A model generated the notes under the pieces. It was not told where the DNA came from and made no database searches. It saw only the letters and a program-made list of their open reading frames with translations. This document shows positions 25,546 to 33,664 of a stretch of 35,487 nucleotides of DNA, piece after piece (position 1 is the first letter of the stretch; the number at the start of each line of letters is the position of its first letter). The position numbers and the translations under genes are program-made. This DNA is from Candidatus Methanophagales archaeon (GTDB taxonomy: Archaea; Halobacteriota; Syntropharchaeia; Alkanophagales; Methanospirareceae), in contig JAUWND010000006.1 in assembly GCA_030612835.1 (NCBI GenBank), positions 1-35,487 of the forward strand, read 5' to 3'.

Positions 25546-25986
25546 GGACGCAGATGAACGCAGATAATCAGGATTTTAAATATAAGGTTTAGTTGACGGA
25601 GGAGATTATTAGAATCTTCTATCGAGTTTATAATAAACTGGGTTATGGCTTTCTGGAAAAGGTTTATGAGAATGCAATGATGATAGAACTTAAAAAGGCT
25701 GGTTTTCCTGCGGTTTCTCAATATGCAATAAGGGTGCTTTATGAAGGTGAAGTTATAGGTGAGTACTATGCTGATATACTGGTTGAAAACAAGGTAATCG
25801 TGGAGATAAAAGCACAGCAAGAAGTTTGGTAAAGGAAAATGAAGCACAGTTATTGAATTATCTAAAAGCAACCGATAGTGAAGTTGGACTTTTAGTTAAT
25901 TTTGGCACTAAACCGGAAGTTAAACGTAAGGCATTTGATAATTTAAGGAAATAGTTTTCTGCGTAAATCAGTGTAAATCTGCGTCC
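25546..25986 (+). mobile_element. GxxExxY element with terminal inverted repeats
   Basis: GGACGCAGAT at 25546-25555 is repeated inverted as ATCTGCGTCC at 25977-25986, and similarity continues inward (AACGCAGAT against ACACTGATT). Between them is a frameshifted GxxExxY gene. The outer arms match the arms of the short palindromic repeats at 9971, 30748 and 33665, which lack the gene. It resembles a small mobile unit whose short copies are internal deletion forms. No transposase of a known class is present, so mobility is inferred. Confidence 0.5.
25593..25954 (+). pseudogene. GxxExxY family protein, frameshifted
   Basis: The first part, from a TTG at 25593, carries the signature G-F-L-E-K-V-Y within NKLGYGFLEKVYENAM, and later IGEYYADILVENKVIVEIKA, which resembles a PD-(D/E)xK nuclease core (D, then E-x-K). 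It runs into a stop at 25830-25832. The next frame continues the family sequence (LVKENEAQLLNYLKAT, GLLVNFG, KRKAFDNLRK) to 25954, so a single frameshift near 25822-25830 breaks it. The 5' end has no ATG and may also be trimmed. It is probably non-functional. Confidence 0.75.
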
Positions 25987-26025
25987 TAAATTAAATTTAT
26001 GGGTAGAAGTTATACTTCATATACC
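25955..26025 (+). repeat. palindromic repeat right arm with promoter-like tail, copy 2
   Basis: TTTTCTGCGTAAATC, then AGTGTAAATCTGCGTCC, then TAAATTAAATT and GTAGAAGTTATACTTC match the right halves of copies 1, 3 and 4. The tail ends about 30 bases before the Bax1 start. Confidence 0.8.
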
Positions 26026-26055
26026 TGTAAGAGCTATTAGGAGGATTAAGAGAAA

Positions 26056-27594
26056 ATGTTACCCGGAGATTTGCTCCGCACGCGACTAAAAAAGGACAGG
26101 ATATATCCTGATTTTGTGCCGATAGATGCAGAGCATCTGGAATTAGCCAGGGGGCTTATAGAAGTATATCATGATTTTAGCGGTAAAAGGAAGAGCGAAA
26201 TAGACGATATAGTGGTGGAATTGGAACAGGGCTTGAATTTCAAACGTATAAGGGGATTGAGAACGCTCTTAGAACGGCGATGTAGCTTCAAGTCGCAGTT
26301 CATCATTGAACCCGTGTTGGCACGTAAAGCGGTCTTTGAAGCGGCAAGCAGCAGAAAAGTAACTAATAGTAAAGAGCGGGCTGAGGTGATCGAAGCTGTA
26401 GCACGGGAACAGAACATTTCGGTTACCGATTTAGAGCAATCTTTATGGGCGGACCATGAATCCAAGCTAGTATTGGCTGACTTTTCGCCGTTAAAACCAG
26501 AAGAGCTGCTTAAGCTCTATAACCTCTCTCTTGCACAAACGCTATTGTTTAAAGCCACAGGTATGACCATCGCATTTAGAGGCAATTATAAAGATATTTT
26601 CCGTAGAATTAAGTATCTCGGCTTGATGTATAACCAGGAAGACGGGAATAGAATAAGGATAGAAGGTGCGTCGGCATTACTGAAGTTAAGTGAGCGGTAT
26701 GGTACGTCACTGGCGAAATTGCTGCCTGAGATTGTTAATAGCGATGATTGGGCGATAGAAGCCGAGATTGTCATCAGACGAGACATACCGCGGATTTATC
26801 GGTTTATACTGGATAGCGCGAGTAAGAATTTGTTAATGGCAAAAGAGAACGAGGCAAAAACTACGTTCGATAGCAGTGTTGAGGAACGGTTTTATAATGC
26901 GTTCTTAGCCTCACCGGCATCGAAGGGCTGGGAAGTGATAAGAGAGCCGGACGCAATTTTCACGAGTAAAGGAGTATTTATACCCGATTTCATGTTCAAG
27001 CATAAAGCGCTAAATATAGAGACATATTTCGAAATCATGGGGTTCTGGACCGAGGATTATATCAGGCGGAAATTGTCGAAACTCAGGGCTCTGCCGTTTC
27101 ATATCCTAGTGGCAATAGATAAGAACCTTGCGTGTTTCAATTCGGCTAATTTCGAGTTGGAGCTCAATCACCCCGTGATTCTGTACACCCGAAAAGTCCC
27201 TGTTGGAGAGGTAGTCAAATATTTAGCGAAGATCGAAGAGAACGAGATAAAAAGACAGGTAGAAAGTTTGGAAGGAGTGCAGATAGAACTTGAGGGTGAT
27301 ATAATCCCTATTACGGATATTGCTATGCGATATGAGGTCTATAAAGAGGCAGTAAGAGCGTGTTTGAATGTCCCTGACTATGTCGTGTTTAAAGAGGTAC
27401 TGGTAAAGAAGGAGTTTTTGAGAGAGGTAAAGGATAAACTGGTCTCTACACATTCGTATGTGGATGCAAAGAGGACTATTGATGGCTTCGGCTTACCAAA
27501 TCACGATGAAGTTCTGGCCGAACTCGGATTCAAAGTAAAGTGGAAGGGTTTGGATATGGGTGCTGCAACTATTGAGTTAAGTTCTTCCTTGTAG
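26056..27594 (+). CDS. Bax1 / DUF790 family nuclease
   Basis: 512 residues from an ATG with a strong AGGAGG site upstream. The family (DUF790) includes archaeal Bax1, the structure-specific endonuclease partner of helicase XPB in DNA repair. N-terminal opening LPGDLLRTRLKKDRIYPDFV is typical. The nuclease core is visible as VEERFYNAF (near 275), IPDFMF (near 308) and YFEIMGFW (near 325), followed by RRKLSKL. XPB is usually next to Bax1 but is absent here. Transcription probably starts from the TATA element in the repeat upstream. Confidence 0.88.
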   Translation: MLPGDLLRTRLKKDRIYPDFVPIDAEHLELARGLIEVYHDFSGKRKSEIDDIVVELEQGLNFKRIRGLRTLLERRCSFKSQFIIEPVLARKAVFEAASSRKVTNSKERAEVIEAVAREQNISVTDLEQSLWADHESKLVLADFSPLKPEELLKLYNLSLAQTLLFKATGMTIAFRGNYKDIFRRIKYLGLMYNQEDGNRIRIEGASALLKLSERYGTSLAKLLPEIVNSDDWAIEAEIVIRRDIPRIYRFILDSASKNLLMAKENEAKTTFDSSVEERFYNAFLASPASKGWEVIREPDAIFTSKGVFIPDFMFKHKALNIETYFEIMGFWTEDYIRRKLSKLRALPFHILVAIDKNLACFNSANFELELNHPVILYTRKVPVGEVVKYLAKIEENEIKRQVESLEGVQIELEGDIIPITDIAMRYEVYKEAVRACLNVPDYVVFKEVLVKKEFLREVKDKLVSTHSYVDAKRTIDGFGLPNHDEVLAELGFKVKWKGLDMGAATIELSSSL

Positions 27595-27641
27595 GTGGGG
27601 TTATGAAGAACTAAAAAGGTTTTCCTGATGCGCTTCAATAT

Positions 27642-27800
27642 TTAAATTTTAAGCTTTTCAACCACAAAAGCATCAATGCTATTTTGCTCTGTACCCTGAT
27701 CTACAACCGCTCTTTTAACCTCCTTGGGAATGATGACTTCTTGAAAAAAGTCCTTTCGAAGGGCTAACCGCCCAAGTAATTGGTATAATTTAAATTGATG
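27642..27800 (-). pseudogene. PIN-domain (DUF3368-like) protein remnant
   Basis: A 52-codon open frame without start codon reads LLGRLALRKDFFQEVIIP then KEVKRAVVDQG. This fits the middle of DUF3368/PIN toxin proteins (L-F-x-E-V-I-I-P-x-x-V). The catalytic N-terminal part and the C-terminal half are missing. It sits in the 295-base gap between Bax1 and the fibronectin-type protein; nothing else was seen there. Confidence 0.45.
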
Positions 27801-27889
27801 TTATCGTGCGAGGCAACGGTGAACGGACAGTTCTAAAAAGACTCGCTTATAATGTGAGGAAGATTGTTCATTATAGAAGTGCTTTATAG

Positions 27890-29800
27890 CTATTTCGTCT
27901 TTTTAGAGGAAAGGTAATTGATCAACGCCGCAGCGATTACCCCTAATGCACCAATTAGAGCTACTATAATGGTTATCCACACACCCATACCCAGTGTATC
28001 CCCCTTTGGCTCTACATCTACCTCTATCTCGTTAGACTTTTCTCCTTCTCCTGGTAAGTTTACCGCGCTGACTTGGTAGTAATATCTCTGATCATTTTCC
28101 ACATGGTAGTCCCTATAGTTTACCGCATTGTCAACTTCAGCCAAAAACTCTTCTCCTCGCGGTGCCATACCACGATAGACCTTGTATTTCGTTATGGGAG
28201 AACCGCCATCATTGGACGGTGGATTCCAGCTCAGGTCTACATATTCATCTCCTCGATCTGCATTGAGGTCCTGAGGTGCGGATGGCACTGTTTCACCAGG
28301 TATTAGCGTTGCTGATGCCTCATCAGACATGTTTCCTTCTCCTGCTGAGTTTACCGCGCTGACCTGGTAGTAATATTTCTGATTGTTGATTACATCGTCG
28401 TCAGTATAGCTTAGCACATTGCTAACTGTCTCCAGCAGTGTCTTTCCTCCAGAAGTTGTACCACGATAGATGTTGTAATTTGTTATTGGAGAACCACCTT
28501 CATCACTTGGTTCTGCCCACTCTAGGTTTACATAGCCATCGGCAGCAGATGCTTTGAAGTTCAGAGGTGCGGAGGGCGTTGTTACAAGAGGTGCTGTAGT
28601 TTGCGTTAAAGATGATTTTGGCCTTGCATCTACCACGTTAGACTTTTCTCCTTCTCCTACTGAATTTTCAGCGCTGACTTTGTAGTAATATATCTGATCG
28701 TTAGTAACTGTACTATCTATATATGAAGTTGTAGGTGCACTCACAGAATAAAGGTAACTCTCAGCATCAGAACTTGTGCCTCTGTATATAGTGTATTCAG
28801 TTATGGTGGAACCTCCATCATCAACGGGTGCATTCCAGTTCAGGTTTACAACGCGATCACTAGCAGTTGCTATGATGTTTCGAGGTGCGGATGGCACGGA
28901 TACCCCAGGTATTAGCGTTGCTGATGCCCCATCAGACCGTTCTCCCTCTCCTGCTGAGTTTACAGCGCTGACCTGGTAGTAATATTTCTGATTGTTGATT
29001 ACATCATCGTCCGTATAGCTTAGCACATTGCTAACTGTCTTCAGCCGTGTCTCTCCTCCAGAAGTTGTACCACGATAGATATTGTAATTTGTTATTAGAG
29101 AACCACCATCATCACTTGGTTCTGCCCATTCTAAGTTTACATTGCCATCGCCAGCAGATGCTTTGAAGTTCAGAGGTGCGGAAGGCGTTGTTACGCTAGA
29201 TGTTGGTGTTGCTTTTGTCGAGGCGGAAGTTCCTTCTTCTTTTTCTTTGTTTACTGCACTGACCTTGTAGTAATATGTCTGCCCGTTTTTAACCGCTGTG
29301 TCTTTATACGAAGTTCTGGATGCAGTTACAGAATCAAGAAGAACCTCTTTCCCATAACTTGTGCCTCGGTAGATCCTGTATTCTGTTATGGCTGAACCGC
29401 CATCGCTGGATGGCGCATCCCAACTCAGGACTACATATCCATCTCCTGGGCTTGATTGGAGGTTCTGCGGAGAACTTGGGTATGCGAGTGTCAGTTCTTT
29501 AAAATATTCTGATTTTATTAGAGGATTAATAATATGCTCCTCAGTAATAGGATCAATAAAATATGCGTCAGTAATTGCTTTATCATCCATTTTAGATTTT
29601 ACGACCGTGAAACTGTTGGAAGAGGGCTCCTCTGTTGCTGCCCTCACTTCTCCAGGAATAACCGTTAGTATCCCTATAAGAACGCTTGCCAATAGAAGCA
29701 CAACAAAAAGTTTACTAGCGATTTTTTTTTTTTTTTTGATTGCAATCACATTTTTACGGGCGTGCATGTCTAGCTCTCTTTCTTCCAGGTTATTTTGCAT
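27890..29800 (-). CDS. membrane-anchored surface protein with five fibronectin type III domains
   Basis: 636 residues; GGGGGAGG lies upstream of the ATG at 29800. A basic N-terminus with a poly-lysine run precedes a hydrophobic signal/anchor segment (KLFVVLLLASVLIGIL). Five fibronectin III domains follow from about residue 107, each with P-x-x-P, L-x-W, DDGGS, Y-x-I-Y-R-G and YYYQVSAVN-G-E-G. A single membrane helix near the end (WITIIVALIGALGVIAAAL) with SSKKTK anchors it. Domains 2 and 4 are almost identical at DNA level. The 16-A run in the coding strand just before the signal segment makes the frame prone to slippage. Probable adhesion or cell-surface structural role. Confidence 0.85.
   Translation of the reverse strand: MQNNLEERELDMHARKNVIAIKKKKKIASKLFVVLLLASVLIGILTVIPGEVRAATEEPSSNSFTVVKSKMDDKAITDAYFIDPITEEHIINPLIKSEYFKELTLAYPSSPQNLQSSPGDGYVVLSWDAPSSDGGSAITEYRIYRGTSYGKEVLLDSVTASRTSYKDTAVKNGQTYYYKVSAVNKEKEEGTSASTKATPTSSVTTPSAPLNFKASAGDGNVNLEWAEPSDDGGSLITNYNIYRGTTSGGETRLKTVSNVLSYTDDDVINNQKYYYQVSAVNSAGEGERSDGASATLIPGVSVPSAPRNIIATASDRVVNLNWNAPVDDGGSTITEYTIYRGTSSDAESYLYSVSAPTTSYIDSTVTNDQIYYYKVSAENSVGEGEKSNVVDARPKSSLTQTTAPLVTTPSAPLNFKASAADGYVNLEWAEPSDEGGSPITNYNIYRGTTSGGKTLLETVSNVLSYTDDDVINNQKYYYQVSAVNSAGEGNMSDEASATLIPGETVPSAPQDLNADRGDEYVDLSWNPPSNDGGSPITKYKVYRGMAPRGEEFLAEVDNAVNYRDYHVENDQRYYYQVSAVNLPGEGEKSNEIEVDVEPKGDTLGMGVWITIIVALIGALGVIAAALINYLSSKKTK
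29722..29737 (-). repeat. 16-base poly-A (coding strand) run in the surface-protein gene
   Basis: Sixteen T on the plus strand encode five lysines plus the first base of the next codon. A change of one base would frameshift everything including the signal segment. Confidence 0.9.
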
Positions 29801-30000
29801 AGCTCTTAAAGCCTCCCCCTTTCCTATTCACTAATTACCCTCCCTTTTTAAGGCGATTAATAAATTTTTCGTCTTCATATATCTTTATTACAATTTCAGT
29901 CGGGATTATATATAAAAGTATCACATTTTTTCTACCTGCAAAATCCTGTGAACCCAAAACAGAGGGGAAATTCAGGTTCAGGTCCTAGCCATTTAAAATT

Positions 30001-30174
30001 TCATCGCTTTGTGCGCCATACGAAGTTCCGCAACCCACGGGCATCACATGCTACTCGTTGCTCCAAATCGGTGTTCGTCATTGGTACGAGTTTCGACTGC
30101 CCTGTTGTCCCTCGTGTCATCGCCCATTCAATTGCTGGCTCGGGGAGAAGGGCTTGGAATTTACCGCGTTTTAC
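30001..30174 (-). pseudogene. acyl-adenylating (GH3/acyl-CoA ligase-like) enzyme remnant
   Basis: A 57-codon open frame lacking a start reads IEWAMTRGTTGQSKLVPMT. This resembles the ATP-binding T-S-G-T-T-G-x-x-K motif of adenylate-forming enzymes, with the first Ser replaced by Arg. It continues DLEQRVACDARGL and ends at a stop. Only this fragment remains; the rest of the 470-base gap (29801-30271) shows AT-rich promoter-like sequence for both flanking genes. Confidence 0.45.
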
Positions 30175-30271
30175 TTAAGTCTTCTGAGCGTGAAATCATG
30201 TGATTGTACTGGGTTCTTTACCAACCGCAAATCTTAAATATGATGAATAACAATATATGATGTGATAAAAA

Positions 30272-30664
30272 ATGAGTGAGGAGACATCAGGAATAATAAA
30301 AAATGTGTGGGACGAGCTTCGGAAGACAATTAAAGTTGAAACAGCAATCGGCAATCCAATAGAGATAGAAGATAAGACCCTGATCCCCATCTTTGGAGTT
30401 GGCTTTGGCGCTGGTGGTGGTGGCGGCAAGGGTAAAGAGAAGGAGGGGCAGGGCTATGGCTTTGGAGGTGGCGGCGGAATAACGCCGGTAGCACTCGTGG
30501 CGGTGTTCAAGGGCATACCAGGACCCGAAGGGCTGAAAGTGGTCTCGCTGAAACCGTCCGGTGCAATAGAGAGAATCGTCGGTGAAGCCATGCCGATGGT
30601 GATGGAGAAAATCAAAGAGACGAAAGAGGAGAAAGAGGGTAAAAAAGCAGAAGGTAAAAAATAA
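30272..30664 (+). CDS. GerW/YtfJ family protein
   Basis: 130 residues. The family hallmark is visible: V-E-T-A-I-G-N-P-I, then LIPIFGVGFGAGGGGG, a second Gly-rich GYGFGGGGG, and TPVALVAVF. The C-terminus is a charged Lys/Glu tail. In Bacillus the related YtfJ/GerW is a spore-germination protein, but archaeal members must do something else, probably at the cell envelope. It is followed by a DUF2953 (YtfI-like) gene, the same neighbour as in Bacillus. Confidence 0.87.
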   Translation: MSEETSGIIKNVWDELRKTIKVETAIGNPIEIEDKTLIPIFGVGFGAGGGGGKGKEKEGQGYGFGGGGGITPVALVAVFKGIPGPEGLKVVSLKPSGAIERIVGEAMPMVMEKIKETKEEKEGKKAEGKK

Positions 30665-30669
30665 TGCTT

Positions 30670-30739
30670 GTTGGATGTCTATATGGGGAGTTAGAGAAAC
30701 ACTCCCTCTATTTATTTTCAAGAAAGCATAACATCCAAC
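30670..30739. terminator. nested inverted repeats after the GerW-like gene
   Basis: GTTGGATGT (30670-30678) pairs with ACATCCAAC (30731-30739). Inside it GGGAGT (30686-30691) pairs with ACTCCC (30701-30706), followed by a T-rich stretch. It could be a transcription terminator or a small inserted palindromic unit. Confidence 0.45.
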
Positions 30740-30747
30740 TAAAATTA

Positions 30748-30841
30748 ATTATTGACACAGATTAACACTGATTAACGCAGAAAAAATTAAATCCGTGTAA
30801 ATCTGCGTCCTAAATAGGTAGATGTTATACTTTAGTTATAC
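30748..30841 (+). repeat. palindromic repeat with promoter-like tail, copy 3
   Basis: ATTATTGACACAGATTAAC, ACTGATTAACGCAG, then CCGTGTAAATCTGCGTCC and a tail GATGTTATACTTTAG. It separates the GerW-like and DUF2953 genes and ends 15 bases before the latter's ATG. Confidence 0.85.
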
Positions 30842-30855
30842 AAAAATAAAATACT

Positions 30856-31470
30856 ATGGACCTGATACTGATCCTCGCAATTGTTTTAGCGATCATAGTA
30901 GCCTTAATAGCTGCTGCGCTTCTAATACCGGCTGATATCTCGCTTAGGCCATTTAAGGAAGGACCATTGGCACAACTATGTGTATCATTTAGGCTCTTAA
31001 AAGGTGTTTCTTCTGGTCGCCTGGACGTTAGCACGGCGAAGCGGGAATTCCGATTACGTGTCCTGGGCGTTACTATTCTGACGAAGGACCTTAAGAAGAA
31101 GGAGGAGGAGAAGGAGAAAAAGAAGAAGAAGCCCACCGATTGGAAGAAGCTTGTATGGAACGCAAATGAGCTCTATGATGCAGGAAAGGAATTGGTGGCG
31201 GCGCTCACTAAAAACACATCTATAAAGCGATTGAGGGGCAATGTGAAGGTGGGGCTATCGGACCCAGCCCAGACGGGCATGCTGATTGGTTTTCTATATG
31301 CCGGCAGTGGCATAGCGAAAGCAGTCCTGCCGGAATCAGAACTTGAAATAGAACCCTCGTTTGACACGGAGCGGATGGATGCGGATATAGAAACAGAGCT
31401 CCGTCTACCCTTATTTAAGGTTGTTATTCCTCTTATCCGGTTCTTCCGCAGGGTAAGGAACTCCCAGTAA
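30856..31470 (+). CDS. DUF2953 (YtfI-like) membrane protein
   Basis: 204 residues. One N-terminal membrane helix (LILAIVLAIIVALIAAALL), then a beta-rich part (FRLRVLGVTIL), a Lys/Glu-rich linker near 80-95, and the conserved stretch VKVGLSDPAQTGMLIGFLYA typical of DUF2953. In Bacillus the relative YtfI is encoded beside YtfJ, as here. The TATA-like box in the repeat is about 25 bases upstream of the ATG, which fits a leaderless transcript. Confidence 0.85.
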   Translation: MDLILILAIVLAIIVALIAAALLIPADISLRPFKEGPLAQLCVSFRLLKGVSSGRLDVSTAKREFRLRVLGVTILTKDLKKKEEEKEKKKKKPTDWKKLVWNANELYDAGKELVAALTKNTSIKRLRGNVKVGLSDPAQTGMLIGFLYAGSGIAKAVLPESELEIEPSFDTERMDADIETELRLPLFKVVIPLIRFFRRVRNSQ

Positions 31471-31520
31471 ATAGTTTAGTTTACCAATTTTGATAAATAT
31501 TAAAAAATCAATACACTACT

Positions 31521-31555
31521 TTAAATCTGTGTTAATCTGCGTTAATCTGTGTCGT
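31521..31555 (-). repeat. palindromic repeat arm, inverted copy
   Basis: TTAAATCTGTGTTAATC, then TGCGTTAATCTGTGTC is the reverse complement of the left arm of copies 1, 3 and 4. With copy 3 it brackets the DUF2953 gene in opposite orientation. Confidence 0.8.
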
Positions 31556-31695
31556 AGAAATCATTGGAAAATGTTAGATGCCGTTCTGGCAAATTATTAT
31601 TTTCGTGGTACGGATTATACACAGATGCCGAAATTTTTATTTGCTATGCTAATGCATAGTTTATGGTAACAAGAAACAAAAATAGGAGTAGAAAA

Positions 31696-32775
31696 ATGGA
31701 AGAGAAGAAAGGGTTCGGCGATTTGAATAGAGAAGTGATAGAGACGGGTAAATGTACACTTTGTGGTGGCTGTGTCGCTACTTGCAGTTTACTCGATTAC
31801 GGCTATCTTAGTATAGATCTGACAAAAGAAAGACCAGAGATGAGAGAAAGCCACATATGCCCGCCTAATTGTGGATATTGTTATTATCAATGTCCAAGGG
31901 TAGAGGAACCGGAATTAATGGAAGGGCTTGAAGAGATTTACGAGGTTGTTAGTAAAGATGAAGAGCTAAAAAATGCGTGTCAAGATGGCGGTGTTGTTAC
32001 TACGCTACTTGCTTATGCACTTGCCGATGCGGTAGCAGAGGGCTGTATAACAGTTGTAGATAGCGGTGACTGGAAGCCGGAGGTGCAAGTAGCAATGGAT
32101 AAAGCGAGCTTGATAAAGGGTGCAGGCAGCAAATACACGCCTGCGGCAACTCTGACCGGTATACCAGTTGCTATTATGAACTACGGGCTGTGGTCGGTCG
32201 CGATGGTAGGGACGCCGTGCCAGATGGCAGGTTATGAGAAGATGCTTGTTGTAGGTCGGGCTAGCCACAATGCGCATAACTTCTCGTCTACTCTGCGGTT
32301 AAGAATAGGGCTGTTTTGCCAGGGTGTTTATTCATATGAGAAGCTAATGAATGAATTTCTTGAACGCAAGTGTGGTATAAATATAAGTGAGATAACGAAA
32401 TTGGACATCAGGGATGATCTTTTCCATGTCTATTCCGGCGAGAAGGAGCTATTGAGTGTGGCTATTAACGAGATAGAGGGTTATAAGCGAGAAGGGTGCA
32501 AGATATGCAAAGATTTCAGCGGGCTGTTTTCTGATATAAGTGTCGGAAATGTCGGTTCACCTGCGGGCACGTCAACAGTAATAGTCCGCACTGATTTCGG
32601 TAAGGAGGTATTTGAATACGCTTTGGAGCGCGGATTTATAGAAGCGAAGCCGATAGATAAGTCAGGTGCAGATTTGATACACCAGTTGATAAAAGAGAAG
32701 AAAGAAGCTGCGGAGAAGGAGATGAAGAAGAAGCAGGTGGAAAAAGGTAGTGTAAAAGTAAGCGCGGAATCATAG
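31696..32775 (+). CDS. coenzyme F420 hydrogenase/dehydrogenase beta-subunit family protein (FrhB/FdhB-like)
   Basis: 359 residues from the ATG at 31696, preferred over 31663 because AGGAG lies 9 bases upstream. A 4Fe-4S motif C-T-L-C-G-G-C-V-A-T-C begins near residue 20, and a second Cys group (CPPNCGYCYYQC) near 66. The catalytic part has DGGVVTTLLAYAL, KYTPAATLTG and GTPCQMAGYE, as in FrhB/FdhB proteins that pass electrons to or from F420 or a related carrier. No hydrogenase or formate dehydrogenase alpha subunit is near, so the partner is unknown. The C-terminus is Lys/Glu rich. Confidence 0.9.
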   Translation: MEEKKGFGDLNREVIETGKCTLCGGCVATCSLLDYGYLSIDLTKERPEMRESHICPPNCGYCYYQCPRVEEPELMEGLEEIYEVVSKDEELKNACQDGGVVTTLLAYALADAVAEGCITVVDSGDWKPEVQVAMDKASLIKGAGSKYTPAATLTGIPVAIMNYGLWSVAMVGTPCQMAGYEKMLVVGRASHNAHNFSSTLRLRIGLFCQGVYSYEKLMNEFLERKCGINISEITKLDIRDDLFHVYSGEKELLSVAINEIEGYKREGCKICKDFSGLFSDISVGNVGSPAGTSTVIVRTDFGKEVFEYALERGFIEAKPIDKSGADLIHQLIKEKKEAAEKEMKKKQVEKGSVKVSAES

Positions 32776-32806
32776 ATTTAAAGGATGGCAGCCGGTATTA
32801 TGAAAA

Positions 32807-33612
32807 ATGAATAAGAAACAGGGGATAGGTATTTTTACAGTACTTGTAATTGTAGTGGTAGCGATGTTGGTGGGATGCATTGAGACAAAAACACCTCAGC
32901 CAATTACTCTTGACGTCACTCCCGTTTACGGCTACAAAATAGTATAGTCAACACCTACCCTCACGACCGAAAAGCCTTCACTGAAGGGTTAGTCTTTGAT
33001 GATGGTTTTCTGTATGAAGGAACCGGCATTTGCGGGGAATCAACGCTGCGCAAAGTCGAATTGGAAACAGGAAAAGTCCTAAAGTTATACCATTTGCCCG
33101 CCCAATTCTTTGGTGAGGGTGTGACCATTTGGGAAGATAAGCTGATTCAACTGACCTGGAAGTCGAAGATTGGCTTCGTCTACGATAAGGAGAGCTTCCT
33201 TCTACTCAGGGAATTCGCCTATCCCACTGAAGGCTGAGGAATCACCCATGATGGAAAGCACCTGATCATGAGCGATGGAACTTCAGCGCTGTATTTTTTG
33301 AATCCGGATACCTTCGAAGAAATCGGACAAATCGAAGTCCGTGACAAGGGCGTGCCTATTATCAACCTCAACGAGCTTGAATATATCCAAGGTGAGATTT
33401 ACGCTAATGTTTGGCGGACTAACCACATTGCGAGGATCTCACCGGAAACAGGCCAAGTCGTCGGGTGGATTGATCTAAAAGGGCTGTTAAGCGAAGAAAA
33501 TCGCTCAGAAGATGTACTCAACGGTATTGCCTATGACGCAAAGCAAGATAGAATCTTCGTAACTGGGAAATGCTGGCCTAAGCGGTTCGAGATCAAACTG
33601 AACTCTTCATGA
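32807..33612 (+). pseudogene. glutaminyl-peptide cyclotransferase lipoprotein, broken
   Basis: The start at 32807 encodes a lipoprotein-type signal (VVVAMLVGCIE). The frame hits TAG at 32945 because ATAGT is doubled (32939-32943 and 32944-32948); removing one copy restores Y-K-I-V-N-T-Y-P-H-D and AFTEGLVFDDGFLYEGTG, typical of the enzyme. A second lesion, TGA at 33235-33237, replaces the Trp of the conserved E-G-W-G-I motif. The rest (SDGTSALYFLNPDTF, NELEYIQGEIYANVW, LNGIAYD) is intact to 33612. The functional enzyme converts N-terminal Gln of exported peptides to pyroglutamate; this copy is almost certainly inactive. Confidence 0.85.
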
Positions 33613-33664
33613 CTGGAGATGTTGTTAAAGCTAAAGCATTATAGGCTAAAAACAAAATAAAATA

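Noticed and set aside
33235-33237. TGA in the cyclotransferase gene as recoded tryptophan
   Set aside because: The same gene has a separate 5-base frameshifting duplication and other genes here end normally at TGA, so decay is simpler.
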